The notes under the pieces: generated by a model | Databases searched by the model: none | What the model was told of the DNA's origin: nothing | The model's input: the letters and a program-made list of their open reading frames with translations, nothing else | Translations under genes and position numbers: made by a program | Part shown: piece by piece, positions 1-11,880 of the stretch | Numbering within the stretch: position 1 is the stretch's first letter | How the letters are laid out: each line of letters begins with the position of its first letter | Source of the DNA: Ptychodera flava | Lineage: Eukaryota; Hemichordata; Enteropneusta; Ptychoderidae | DNA length: 64,000 nt | Direction of reading: 5' to 3' | NCBI RefSeq assembly: GCF_041260155.1 | Contig: NC_091932.1 | Coordinates: 45,043,629 to 45,107,628, forward strand

Positions 1-1277
1 GTCATTGTCTGGACTATGGATATTTCATGTCGGTTTCATTCAATATCTTTAAACATTTACTCAAAGCTAAGAGGATTTTTACCAGAACACAATAACATCG
101 CATAATTACAGATTTATGTATTCATGCAGAAATTTCAGATGTGCGTATGTTTAAGGTTTACTGTAAGAATTGTCATGTTTTATTTAAAAACGTTGCTTTA
201 AAGGCCCTTTAAAGTCACATTATCTTGGTCCCTAGATGTAGAACTGTTGTCACAGCAAGCCTTGTCATTGCCTCTGCTATTTGGAATTGTCAGATACTTC
301 AAACAAAATATTTCAATTTTAATAAGAAATGTTAAAGCCCCACTAGCTGTATCTTTTAGCATTATTTTTGTGATTTTACTTTCTAGCTACAATAAGTTTG
401 TGAGAATGTATTAATTTAAGTGTGTGTATACAATTATTATTTACTACCTGCTGGGTCTGTATATGCAATTTTGAACCAGATAAGATTACACTGCGACTAA
501 ATATTTGCCCAAACATTAAATAGCAACCCATGCTAACAAGCAAACACCTTGGATACTCTACACATCTGCAATGAAAACTGCACAGAGTAGTTCAATGTAG
601 GGGTGAAAAAATTGTATGCTGTGTTTCCTTTGTAATATTACCAATTTTTGAAAATTGCAGGAAATCAAAATGATCGTTAAGCTTTGAATTTACTGATCAA
701 ATGTTTCGAAAAGAAATGGTTTCCTAATGCAGTAAAAGTCCATATCACTTCAGAGGGTAGAATTCAGAGAAAACCAGGACAGAATAGGAAGATAGTTTAA
801 GGTCAACAAAGTTCAAGAGTTGTAGCTAGTGGGGCTTTAATGTACCTACTACCAGCGAATTGTATGTGTTTGTAGATATCAACATTTCATTGAAGAATGA
901 AGGTAGAATGCTGCCTGCCTCAGAGACAGTTATTCAGACTCTAATTTTTACAATATTTCACTGTACACTGTTTGTCTGGAATCATTTTGAACCTTGTGAA
1001 GTAAGTAACATATTCACTGTCTTGTGAAAATCAAAAATTTAATTTTTATCTCACAGAGCATTGGGCATAGCAGCCTTTTTGAGTTTTAAATATCAGTAAA
1101 ATATTGGTCATTTGTTTTTTCTAGTATTATGGTGACCCCTTATTTCCAATTTTGACGTTGAATAAGGATGCTTTGAAGTTTTTTAGAGCTGAGGAAAGTT
1201 TGAGCAAAATTTGAAATCTGATAGTTTTGCCATGCATTATAAAGGCAACAGATTTTGTGATGCCACTCCTTATAATA
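1..1277. other. AT-rich stretch without a recognised gene
   Basis: I see no ORF of interest and no convincing exon. The last part (about 985-1235) is a copy of the dispersed repeat described separately. The remainder is AT-rich single-copy-looking sequence. Confidence 0.6.
985..1235 (+). repeat. Dispersed ~250-300 bp repeat, copy 1
   Basis: It shares an ordered set of short blocks with seven other places in the window: a block like 'gaaaatcaaaaattta', then 'ctcacagag', then 'gtgacccc', then 'gaggaaagtttgagc'. It has no coding potential and is diverged. The other copies are near 9190, 11600, 13130, 23730, 28600, 47200 and 49050. It could be a non-autonomous DNA transposon or an old SINE; ends were not resolved. 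Confidence 0.55.
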
Positions 1278-1682
1278 CCATTGTAATAATAATAATAATA
1301 ATAATATTTTATTGCTTGCTTGTAAATATAGGATTTACATCACATTTGTGGCAATAAAAGTGTGATACAAAAATAAGTTAAAATTTTCTTCAATAAAGAT
1401 AAAGTATTACAGTATAATAATAGTAGCTAATAATAAATATAACTAGGTATTTCTTTGTTTGTATAAAGTAAAAATATAATCTGCAAGTTGTTTATTAAAA
1501 GAGAACTCTTGTTTTGTTAGTAGAGAAATAAGCTGAGAGTATGATCTGCCACCAATGCGACAACTCTCTCTGTTTCTGGCCTTTGTGTCGTGAGTCGGGT
1601 TCGTACAGGGCTTAACACAGTGAGTATATCTTAACAGGAAAGTGGTAGCTGGCCTGAGTAATACTACACTGCTTAGAGGCCC
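1278..1682. repeat. (AAT)n run followed by AT-rich repeat-like sequence
   Basis: A short AAT microsatellite near 1285-1305 is followed by about 380 bp of AT-rich sequence. Read on the minus strand this could be the simple-repeat tail of a LINE or SINE 3' end, but no coding domain is visible. The assignment is weak. Confidence 0.3.
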
Positions 1683-2827
1683 TGTAAGGGATTCTGACTT
1701 AATGGTACCTGCCGGCGAAGTTCTGCTGGGGTTAACGGCCCAACCCAGGCCAATAAAACACTGGGAGTCGTGTATTACAGCTCTCTGCCATTCGGTTATA
1801 TTTCTTTAATGGTTAAATACAGCATTCAACAGGAACTACACAGCAACAGCTTACTGGAACTAAAGCAACAGCTTTACTGCTAAACTCTCTGCTCTCTAAA
1901 CTCTCTGCTTACTTTACTCAGGATCGTACGTAGCTCCACTCAGCAGGGAATGAATGTCTGGAATGCCAAGTATGCCCACTGGAACTATTGACAGCTACGG
2001 AGTACTGGAACGAACTGTCTGTTAAGACAGTCTGGCAAGGCTACAGCAGCAACACCAGAGTTACGGTGATACTCTGGGAACAGGAACGAGCAGCACACAG
2101 CCATTAACCAAGTCCTTAACTGGACTTACCCCTCTGCTCTGCTTAACAGGAACCGGGTCTCAGTGGGGTTGGCTGTCGGCACACTGGCCGCTGGATCAAT
2201 GCTGAAGCCCCTCGAGGCTAAGTCAGCAGCTGCTCAGGATATCTGCAAGCCTTGCCGCCGAGACGTCTGAGATGTCTCGTACTCATACAGCAACTCCGTT
2301 CTATCAGCAACTCCGTCTATCTGCTTACAAAACTCTAAGTCCAGAGCTTAGAGATCTCTGCTACTACTGCTGGGCATAACAGCATCCTTCCCCTGTGCGT
2401 GGAGTAGCGCCCGATGCTAACTCAACAAAATCACACAAAACACTGGCTTAAGTATGACTTCTCGCCAATCAGAAGCTACTTTTGCACACGATCATAGCCT
2501 TAAGCAATGACATACAATATTTTGCTCATTATGATTGCCTAATCTGTATATTAATATCCCTACTTATATCATCTTAATACTAATACTGCCACGTTGGCAA
2601 AAACAACTGTCAGAAGAAGTGATAAATGACTACACACTCTAAGACAAAGAGACGCATTGGAATGCAGTCCAGTCATGTCATCGGATATGTCTACTGACCT
2701 CTTAAGTGCATGTACCAAGGACAGTACTCTACTCGCTACTATAATTAAACGTAAACACAACAATTAAAAGACACTTAACTAATTAAGAAACCATTACAAA
2801 GACGTTTACACATCCAGAAACGTCACA
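1683..2827 (-). repeat. Putative 3' LTR of the gag fossil
   Basis: On the minus strand a G-rich purine tract (2828-2840) is followed directly by TGTGACG, the expected polypurine-tract/LTR junction. The far end is less certain; a TGT...ACA boundary near 1683 fits. The inverted arm at 7477-7691 carries the same LTR start but only about 215 bp of it. Confidence 0.5.
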
Positions 2828-4278
2828 TTACCCCCTCCTTGGAGTTCCATAACTCCCGTTGGAACTTTCACTCGTTGGGCAATACATCAATGAAACATAT
2901 GTCCGCTAAAATTTAAAAGCCAGTCTACTCAGTATCAAATACTTTCACTACATAAAGTATCAAAGTTAAACGTAATACAAAAACAAACTCAAACACACAA
3001 AAGTCTTAAAAGTCCACTAAATATGGTCCAATAAAAGTTCAAAATAAAACAAAACAAAACAATTGTCCGAAAACATAATGTTCAACGCGGAATACACGAT
3101 CGTGACTCTTCCAGGCTCACACACAAAAGCCCATCACGATAAATATCGACGAATCCCTCTCAGCTGGGAAAGTTCACGCGAGGTCAAAATGTTCAACGTA
3201 CAACTGTTCACGGCAAAAAGTCTCTAAATGAAGTCAAACGGCGATTACCTACTTCTATGCCAGGGTTGAAAATCTAATACTTTACTTGGTAGAAGGAGCC
3301 GGTGAATCCCTCGAGTTATGGTTTGGTCGACGCAGATGAAAAGTGCGTTGTACAATTACTTCTTGTACTTCAGTCACTCTTTCTACCAGGTCCGGAGTCA
3401 GCTGCAGTAGACTCTCTTCGGGGAAGTGAATCTACTACCGGCAACTGAGGCCGCCTCAGGCATTTCTGTATCGCCATTACATGTCCTCGGATCGGGGCCA
3501 CTCGTCTCCATGGAGATCAGCTTATACTCTCGCCTCTGCTCTGCACTGCCAAACACTGCCTTGTCCTCAGATGACCTCTCTCCGCAACAAGTTGTCGAGC
3601 ACACTGTATCAGACTCACCCCACACCCAGGTCTCTCAACTTCAGCCTGGGATTTTCCTGGGGTGACTTTTACACCGTTGGTCTGTCCACTGGAGTGTATC
3701 TCAGCCTCCATAGCTTTGCTGTCCCTCATCACTGCCGTCTTTGATTCACAGCTCTGCTATCTACGTCAGACTGCTCAACACTCCACTCCGCCCTGCATTA
3801 CCCACAGTGTGCCTCGGCTGCCTGTTGCCATGGGCACGCCTATGATGCACATCCAGGCCTCTCCGACTCGCCCATTGAGTCCCCTGGTCACACTCAGTGC
3901 ATCTCTTATGGCGTCCACCCTCTCTCCGGTCTCGTTTACAGATCGACTCATGCTTTCTCAGTTTTTCTCCAGTCACGAAAACACAGGCCACATTGCCTAC
4001 ATGAGAACCGAGGTTTGGGCATGTTGTCAGCTCAGCAACATCAACTTGAATAAAAACTGTCGTCCACAGGCTCGTTCAACCATGACTTCAGTTGGCAGGA
4101 AGTCAAGTATCAGATGAAAAATCCCTGTCGTTGCCATGGCGACATCTACCAGAATCAGAATTCTGGCCAGCTGGTTCTTTTTGTCACACATGACAACATT
4201 GTCATAGGTCTACTTTAAGAGCACTATCTATCATCAAACAATTAAAGTCTACTCACAGAAGTTTCAAAGTCTGTTTTG
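2613..4278 (-). repeat. Left arm of 1.67-kb inverted repeat
   Basis: It is the reverse complement of 6015-7691 with only scattered differences, seen by direct comparison at both ends and in the middle. It contains the start of the LTR, the purine tract and a stretch encoding Cys/His clusters. The arms flank the gag region at about 4.28-6.01 kb. Confidence 0.9.
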
Positions 4279-4285
4279 TCATTTT

Positions 4286-5926
4286 CTATTTTGTCATCGC
4301 TGGTTGGGACCGGTTGTCTGTTGTCGACCGAGCGTCGGCCCCCACACTCGGTCCTTGCGTTTTTCCTGAGGTTTCAGCCTTTGGGCAGTTGCGCTTTATA
4401 TGGCCTACTTCCCCACATCCGAAACACTTTATCGGTCCTTTCTTCTTTTGTCGCTCAGCTCTATCTCTTTTCATCTCCTCTTTGATCGCATTGACAGCTG
4501 CCATGAGTTCAGTGAACTCTGACTGGGTTGGCAAGCTGGTGTGTTGATCATAGGAGTCTGCAATCTCTACTGCATCATCGTACAGGTCATCATCGATGCC
4601 AACCTGTCCGATATGTTGGCGTCGTTTCATTCGTCCAGCTTCAGAATGCAGGAACGACTCAGTATGAATAGCAATTCGTATTGCTGCATCGAGTGTTCTG
4701 GGCCGCTGTCTGAATAAGTCTGCACGAATTTCTGCATCAGGGATTGCATCGGAAAAGTACTGCCTAGCCAACTTGTCAATGGCTATTGGGTCAAGTTCAG
4801 GATAAGCTTGCTCAGTCAAATCTAGGATAGCTTGTCCTAGATCTGCAAGCGTCTCATCTTTCATCCGCTTTCTGCATCTCAGCTGGGTTAAACGTAACTC
4901 AGCTTTGCCCAAAGAACCAAAGCGTGCTTCCAATATGGCCACTAATTCATCATACTGCATCTCCTCAGGTAAGCCATAAATACGGGGAAGCATGTTCTGG
5001 GCACGGCCTCTCAGGGAAGCTGCCAGGAAATGACCCTTTTCCACTGCATTCCATCTGTTAATTGCTGCACAGTGGGTAAAGTGACAATAGTAGTCACGCC
5101 AGGAACTGCGGCCATCATATTTGTCAGGCATCACAGCCGGCTTCTCCAGCCTGGCTCCCCTTACTGGATTCTGGGAATCCTATCTTGTCGACTTCCCCTT
5201 CCCCCAGGCAGGTAAGGTCCTCTATATTGACTGCTCTCTCCCTGACCTGGGCTATTTTGTCGCCCCATCACTGAATCAAGACGGGCATTCAGTCTGGCAA
5301 AGGAGGACATGTAGCTATCTGCATTTCCAGCAGGAAAAGTGCAGGAAAAGCGCCCTCTGTGTAGCTACCTTCATAGGCTCAATTGCTTTCATACAGCTGA
5401 GCCAGGGGCCTCCCTGGTGACCCCCTCCTAAGATTCAGTAATCTTAGATAGTCACTGCTTTCCTTTGGTCTAGCTCAAGACATATAGTATTTCTGCCCTC
5501 AAGTGAGCCCTCTCTGTTATGCCTCAGGAAACTGCTTTCTGGTCGGTATGGAGACTGCATTCCATACTCATTCTCACTTTGCAGCCGGTTTCCTACATTT
5601 AACCATGGCCGCACATTAGGGGTGCTTGTGCCTAGAGCACTGCCTGAAAAACTGCTGCCAGGGAAACGATAGTCAGGGCCTTTTATTTCTCCCCTTTCTG
5701 TAGTTTCTCTGCTCATTCTGCCCCCAGTCGCACCAAAAGCTAACGTGTCATATCCACTTTCGCCTACTACAGCCTTCCACTGTGCTGTAGTTTCCCCTGT
5801 GATCTGACGTTCTGCAATTGGACTGTTGACCTTGCCTTGGGGCCGGTCCTGTTCACCTCCAGTAAACGTAATGACCTCCTCAGTTTTATCAGACTGCTCG
5901 ATTTCAACTGCGTAGCCATCACTCAT
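4286..5926 (-). mobile_element. gag region of the fossil (capsid-like, CCHC knuckle)
   Basis: The minus strand encodes a capsid-like segment ('YDGRSSWRDYYCHF', 'YSELVA'-type helical region) ending in a single zinc knuckle, CFGCGEVGHIKRNC. A Gly/Ser-rich segment lies upstream in the gag direction. The capsid-plus-one-knuckle layout is typical of Ty3/gypsy-type gag. It is part of a broken element with no pol beside it. Confidence 0.75.
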
Positions 5927-6014
5927 ATGTCTGCATGTGACCTCAGTTAACCCTTTCTTTTGTCTGCATCAATTTCTTTTTCACCCAGTGTTACTCTGTA
6001 CTCGATAACAAAAT

Positions 6015-7691
6015 AAAATGACAAAACAGACTTTGAAACTTCTGTGAGTAGACTTTAATTGTTTTGATGATAGATAGTGCTCTTAAAGTAGACCTATGAC
6101 AATGTTGTCATGTGTGACAAAAAGAACCAGCTGGCCAGAATTCTGATTCTGGTAGATGTCGCCATGGCAACGACAGGGATTTTTCATCTGATACTTGACT
6201 TCCTGCCATCTGAAGTCATGGTTGAACGAGCCTGTGGACGACAGTTTTTATTCAAGTTGATGTTGCTGAGCTGACAACATGCCCAAACCTCGGTTCTCAT
6301 GTAGGCAATGTGGCCTGTGTTTTCGTGACTGGAGAAAACTGAGAAAGCATGAGTCGATCTGTAAACAAGACCGGAGAGAGGGTGGACGCCATAAGAGATG
6401 CACTGAGTGTGACCAGGGGACTCAATGGGCGAGTCGGAGAGGCCTGGATGTGCATCATAGGCGTGCCCATGGCAACAGGCAGCCGAGGCACACTGTGGGT
6501 AATGCTGGGCGGAGTGGAGTGTTGAGCAGTCTGACGTAGATAGCAGAGCTGTGAAATCAAAGACGGCAGTGGTGAGGGACAGCAAAGCTATGGAGGCTGA
6601 GATACACTCCAGTGGACAGACCAACGGTGTAAAAGTCACCCCAGGGAAATCCCAGGCTGAAGTTGAGAGACCTGGGTGTGGGGGTGAGTCTGATACAGTG
6701 TGCTCGACAACTTGTTGCGGAGAGAGGTCATCTGAGGACAAGGCAGTGTTTGGCAGTGCAGAGCAGAGACGAGAGTATAAGCTGATCTCCATGGAGACGA
6801 GTGGCCCCGATCCGAGGACATGTAATGGCGATACAGAAATGCCTGAGACGGCCTCAGTTGCTGGTAGTAGATTCACTTCCCTAAAAGATAGTCTACTGCA
6901 GCTGACCCCGGACCTGCTAGAAAGAGTGACTGAAGTACAAGAAGTAATTGTACAACGCACTTTTCATCTGCGTCGACCAAACCATAACTCGAGGGATTCA
7001 CCGGCTCCTTCTACCAAGTAAAGTATTAGATTTTCAACCCTGGCATAGAAGTAGGTAATCGTCGTTTGACTTCATTTAGAGACTTTTTGCCGTGAACAGT
7101 TGTACGTTGAACATTTTGACCTCGCGTGAACTTTCCCAGCTGAGAGGGATTCGTCGATATTTATCGTGATGGGCTTTTGTGTGTGAGCCTGGAAGAGTCA
7201 CGATCGTGTATTCCGCGTTGAACATTATGTTTTCGGACAATTGTTTTGTTTTGTTTTATTTTGAACTTTTATTGGACCATATTTAGTGGACTTTTAAGAC
7301 TTTTGTGTGTTTGAGTTTTGTTTTTGTATTACGTTTAACTTTGATACTTTATGTAGTGAAAGTATTTGATACTGAGTAGACTGGCTTTTAAATTTTAGCG
7401 GACATATGTTTCATTGATGTATTGCCCAACGAGTGAAAGTTCCAACGGGAGTTATGGAACTCAAAGGAGGGGGTAATGTGACGTTTCTGGATGTGTAAAC
7501 GTCTTTGTAATGGTTTCTTAATTAGTTAAGTGTCTTTTAATTGTTGTGTTTACGTTTAATTATAGTAGCGAGTAGCGTACTGTCCTTGGTACATGCACTT
7601 AAGAGGTCAGTAGACATATCCGATGACATGACTGGACTGCATTCCAATGCGTCTCTTTGTCTTAGAGTGTGTAGTCATTTATCACTTCTTC
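6015..7691 (+). repeat. Right arm of 1.67-kb inverted repeat, with truncated LTR
   Basis: Inverted copy of 2613-4278. A purine tract (about 7464-7473) precedes the LTR-type start TGTGACG at 7477; the LTR here stops at 7691, where homology to the left arm ends. The high arm-to-arm similarity suggests a recent inverted duplication or arm-to-arm conversion. Confidence 0.9.
6279..6539 (+). mobile_element. Cys/His-cluster ORF inside the inverted arm
   Basis: An 86-codon stretch encodes two zinc-finger-like clusters: C-x2-C with H-x3-C (FSCRQCGLCF...KHESIC) and C-x2-C with a downstream HHRRAH. The related left arm carries the same sequence at about 3761-3991 on the minus strand. It lies between gag and the LTR of the fossil and is treated as part of it. 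A nucleic-acid-binding accessory protein is possible, but no named family was recognised. Confidence 0.4.
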
Positions 7692-8386
7692 CTTTGTATG
7701 TGAAATACAACAAAGAAACCTTTACCATTAGCTATTTGTTAACAGATCAAATTCATGGGAGAGGCTCTATTTTGAAAATATCATTGAGTTGATATAAAAC
7801 ACTGCAGTCCATGATACATGTGATATCTCCCATCTGTATGACCAGAGAGCCCCCTTTAGCCTAACAAAGTCATCAGTGTTCATTGAACCGTTGTTTTTAA
7901 CAGGGTAAAGGACCTCTATGTGCATGAGGGGCAACATAAGGATTGGGAACCTTTTTCAGGGATTGAGGTTACAATAGTCGAACATGATTCCCCCCTCTCC
8001 ATCCCAGAGAAGGAATGTGATGTCACAAAGTTACAATTGTATGGAAGCCAAATTAATGTGTGTGTCAATGAACTTTCATAAACTGGCATCAGATTTATGA
8101 AATGAGAATGACATATTTCTATAGTGCTAGTCTCATTCTAGTTGTCATCTAGCCAGCAGTTACAGACTAATTAAACCCATACAACTTTGCAGTGTTGTAG
8201 TTTCTCAAGTTAATGATTATAGATCACCATTTGTTCGCCCCCCCCCCCCCCGGGGGTTCTGCCATTACCATTTCAGACGTCATTGAGTCCCAACAGATAC
8301 CAGCTTTGTTGTCTAAAATGCTTCATTACCCTGCATGTGACATGTTCAACAAAGTTGTCTCCAATTCTGACAGAGGCAGTGTGTTT

Positions 8387-8522
8387 GTACAAGTCCTGTT
8401 TGTTCTAGTTCCTTGTCAACTCAATAATGGCTGAGTTTGTCCTTGAGAATAATTGTACAAGTCCTGTTTGTTCTAGTTCCTTGTCAACTCAATAATGGCA
8501 GAGTTTGTCCTTGAGAATAATT
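8387..8522 (+). repeat. 68-bp tandem duplication (two units)
   Basis: Units 8387-8454 and 8455-8522 begin with GTACAAGTCCTG and differ by about one base, so the duplication is recent. Confidence 0.9.
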
Positions 8523-9189
8523 GGGCTACAGTGTCAGCAATGTGTTTGTTATATGTACAACCTATTCAAACACTTCATTTGTATAAAGGTCTGTCCTATA
8601 TATACATCTAGTTTTACTGTCAATGAATCTGTTGTAGGACTATTGTCCTTTTATTAGTTATTCATGTTTAATATCTTAATTGAAGTATTTTTATCAATCG
8701 TTTGATGCGGAATGGATTTTGTAATTGACTGTTCGATCACATTTGGTATCTGCACAAATTTGCCGATTACCTACCTATGTCCTGCAGACCACGTATCAAT
8801 ACCAAATGAGGGATAGACCATGAAGTCCTAGGAGGAACAGGTCAGAAATAAAAAATATAGTGCGCAAATTGATGAAAACAGCGTTGCAACCATGCTGATG
8901 TTGTTCTTCGGGTTTTTTGTTTTCTTTTGGGGGAGATTGACTTGGTTTTTTGATGGGGAGGATATTCACATAGGTCGGTCTCTTTGGGGGGCATTCAAAT
9001 TCAAGTTAGCCAATAAATTTTGAAAAAAAATGTATGCATGCCTCACAAAATTGAAAATATAATTCGTCAAATTTTAGACGCAAAAACATTGCATATCGTC
9101 CTGACCACCCCTCCAAAGATGTAATGGTCCATCCCTAAGTGGTTTGATGAAGTAGAATTCGCCCTGGGAACAGGTTTTCGGACTCGGCT

Positions 9190-9440
9190 CAAATTTTTAA
9201 AATACTTTTCTGGTCTGCTGCTCGTGTGGAGCCGATGAAATTTTCACCGTCTTGGTTGTGTGCAAATCAAAAATTTAATGTTTCTCACAGAGTTAACACA
9301 GGGTTAATGGCCAATTGACTCTGGGTTGTTATTCTTGATCGCGTGAAAGTCAAAAATTTAAATATTTCTCACATAGTTAACACAAGGATAATGGTCAGTT
9401 GATTTCGCATTGTTATTATTGATTGTTGGAAAGAATAGTC
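9190..9440 (+). repeat. Dispersed repeat, copy 2 (partial, internally duplicated)
   Basis: It shares the 'tcaccgtctt', 'caaaaattta' and 'gttaacacag' blocks with the other copies. The middle block appears twice in a row (near 9260 and 9350), so this copy is rearranged. Confidence 0.5.
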
Positions 9441-10365
9441 GAGTTTTTTGTTGAGCAAAGTAGGAGTTGAAAGTTGAAAACTCAGTTTGAAGATGCGTAC
9501 TACTTGTCCAGGTGTGTATAATTGGTACTCTCGTACAGTGAGGGCTGGTTCTCTACAATTGATATTGACTATATCCTATTTAAAATTTCCTCTGCGAAAG
9601 AGTACCGCCAAATCTCTCTGTTTCTTGTGGTTGTCTTTTTATCATTATATTTCATGTACCAATAATAAATGATGGTATATTAGATGCATGCTTTTAAATC
9701 GACACTGCTGTCGTTGGTAAAATTTTGACTAGGATCAGTTGAACACATTATGCCAATGCACATGCCATTTCAAAAACCGACGATTGTGTGGGTTCAACAT
9801 AACGACACGGCGACAAATTCACTAATTCTGTTGATAACCATCCGATACTAGTATTAATCAAGCCGTATAATAATCATATGTGTTGGATATTGATACTTTT
9901 TGGCGGCACAAATATACACTATTTTAAAGGATGTCATCAAACTACCACTCCCGCTGTAACTGGCCAGTTGTTTATCTGTTTTCAAAATAATGTGTTTTTC
10001 GGTATCAATAATCTTATAATTGATTGATAGATCAGTCGATTGATTGATTGATTGATTGATGAAGTGAATTATAATCTGGCTGATCGGCTTTCTAGGAGGC
10101 CAGTCGTTTCTATATCAGTTATTAAAAAACTTCAAATTAATAATTCAACACTGTTAACTACATCACTTTTTGGGGGGAAACACCTGCCTCTACATCCTGT
10201 AGGAATGTTGAACTCATTCAACCTCAATCTGTAATATGAATTTATTCATCTTTAGCGATTTTAATTTCCTGGACTAAACTAAAGTTTTGTAAAATCACTC
10301 AATGTTATTCATCAGCATAGACTGTGTCAAGCGTTTATCACGCTCTGCTCTTGTACTTTTATTAA

Positions 10366-10417
10366 ATGGCCTTCACACTTCAACTTGAACTTCAGAATGA
10401 GCTTTACACTCCTTCAT

Positions 10418-10495
<78 letters not shown>

Positions 10496-10647
10496 GTCTA
10501 TACGTGAGTACTGGAGTGGAGATTACAAATGCAGACGGAGTCGAGAGTCAACAACGGTTAGAGTACGAAAAAATGAAAAAAGAAGTGGACAAAGTGTGTC
10601 AGGAAATGTTATATAAGAATAATCGATGTTTCGGTGTGCATCGTTAG
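10366..10647 (+). other. ORF running through a (GA)n microsatellite, doubtful gene
   Basis: A 93-codon ORF whose middle is an Arg-Glu repeat produced by the (GA)n tract at 10422-10490. The 50 codons after the repeat are charged and helix-like (EKMKKEVDKVCQEM) and end normally, so a terminal exon is conceivable. Without the microsatellite there is little to support a gene. Confidence 0.15.
10422..10490 (+). repeat. (GA)n microsatellite
   Basis: Uninterrupted GA dinucleotide run of about 69 bp. Confidence 0.98.
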
Positions 10648-11595
10648 TTCATGCAAAGCTTAAATTGCTACATTACAGAAATCACACAATGTTGTTTATG
10701 ATGTGTAAATATAATCCTTTTATTTACAAACCGTGATTCGATGACGGTGATCTGTACATGGCAAGACAAATAGTCAAGTGAATCAGTGTATTTATACCAA
10801 AGCATTTCAATCTGTGTCACGTGATTCAAAGTCAACCCTCCATGATGTCAGTTTAAAATAATTATGATTCACCGGTATGTTTGAACAAAGATTGAATGGC
10901 AAGCAATCATGCCTGCCAAAGTCATTGTCCCAATTGACAGTAGCGATAACTTTGATGGTTTGCAGCAACTTTTTAAATTTGTGTCAGTTCAACAAACAAT
11001 GACAAACCGAACTGTTTCTGAAGAACACATGGCTTGATCTGATCTGTGTGCACTATTAAGTATTGACACGATTTTAAAAATAGTATAAGCCTAGGCTGTA
11101 GTCAAATTTTCAATGACACTAAACAACCCGTAGCAGGATTTTGGGCCTCTCAGTACTTCTCCAGCCAGTAGTGCAGGTAAAATTTCGTTTAGAAAGTGAC
11201 TAAAAATTAAATATTATGAAATACAAAATGTCAAATATTACGACTACTGTCGTGTAACTTTGTGTCTGTATCGATAACGATACCTGTCAGAAAATGGCCC
11301 GGGAAAGCATATTTTATGATCAGATTGAGCGATTTAAAAGAATTGCTTCAGTTTGCAAAATAACGGTCACATTTCACAGGACGGGAAAACGAAGATGTAT
11401 TACTAAAACTGCGACACCTCGTTTATTGTCAAAATATTCACCTGTTTGAAGGAATAGATATATTTCCTTACTCTGACCAAGGACCAACCAATGAGTGTTA
11501 CATGGTGGAGACCCTTAGTTCTGTGGGAATTCTATACTCGTTCAATCAAGGTATAATGCGTCTAGGGGCAGATATCCAGACTCGCAGACTTTTAC

Positions 11596-11880
11596 AATAC
11601 TTTTACTGACTATGTCGCTGGAGTTCATTCATTTGGAAGATTTTGGAATAAATGATGTTTTTACCGTTTATTTTTGTGAAATCGAAGATTCAATTTCCCC
11701 ACAGTGTTGTCATTTTGATAGCAGCCATTTTTAATTTCAAATATTGGTCAATTTTAGGCCAATTGTTTCTCTGATACAAAGATTTTGCAAAGTGACCCCT
11801 GATTTGTATTCTTGATGTTGAGAGAGAATGGTTTAAAGTTTCCTTCAATAAAGTTTGGTAAAAGTTAAATCTCTAACTTT
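11596..11880 (+). repeat. Dispersed repeat, copy 3 (one of the fullest)
   Basis: It carries all blocks in order: 'tttttaccgt', 'gaaatcgaagattcaa', 'cccacag', 'agcagccatttt', 'tcaaatattggtcaatttt', 'gtgacccctgatttgtattc', then 'gagaatgg' and 'cttcaataaagtttgg'. It is useful as a query for the family. Confidence 0.6.

Larger units (their letters stand above)
1683..7691 (-). mobile_element. Broken LTR-retroelement fossil (Ty3/gypsy-like gag) with long inverted arms
   Basis: This is a remnant of an LTR element oriented to the minus strand. Parts: a gag region with a CCHC zinc knuckle (4286-5926), a putative 3' LTR (about 1683-2827) abutted by a purine tract on the minus strand, and a 1.67-kb segment present twice in inverted orientation (2613-4278 and 6015-7691) on either side of gag. 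No protease, reverse transcriptase or integrase was seen, and no 5' LTR in the expected place. It is clearly broken and missing most of pol. The family call rests on the gag type and the LTR/purine-tract layout. Confidence 0.7.
7692..10365. other. Gene-poor stretch with small repeats
   Basis: No exon could be supported. It contains a poly-C/poly-G run near 8232-8255, a 68-bp tandem duplication (8387-8522), a partial copy of the dispersed repeat (about 9190-9440) and a short (GATT)n run near 10040-10061. Confidence 0.6.

Noticed and set aside
6184-6960. 258-codon minus-strand ORF across the right inverted arm
   Set aside because: It is opposite the Cys/His-cluster frame of the fossil; its Ser/Thr/Cys-rich composition looks like an antisense frame.
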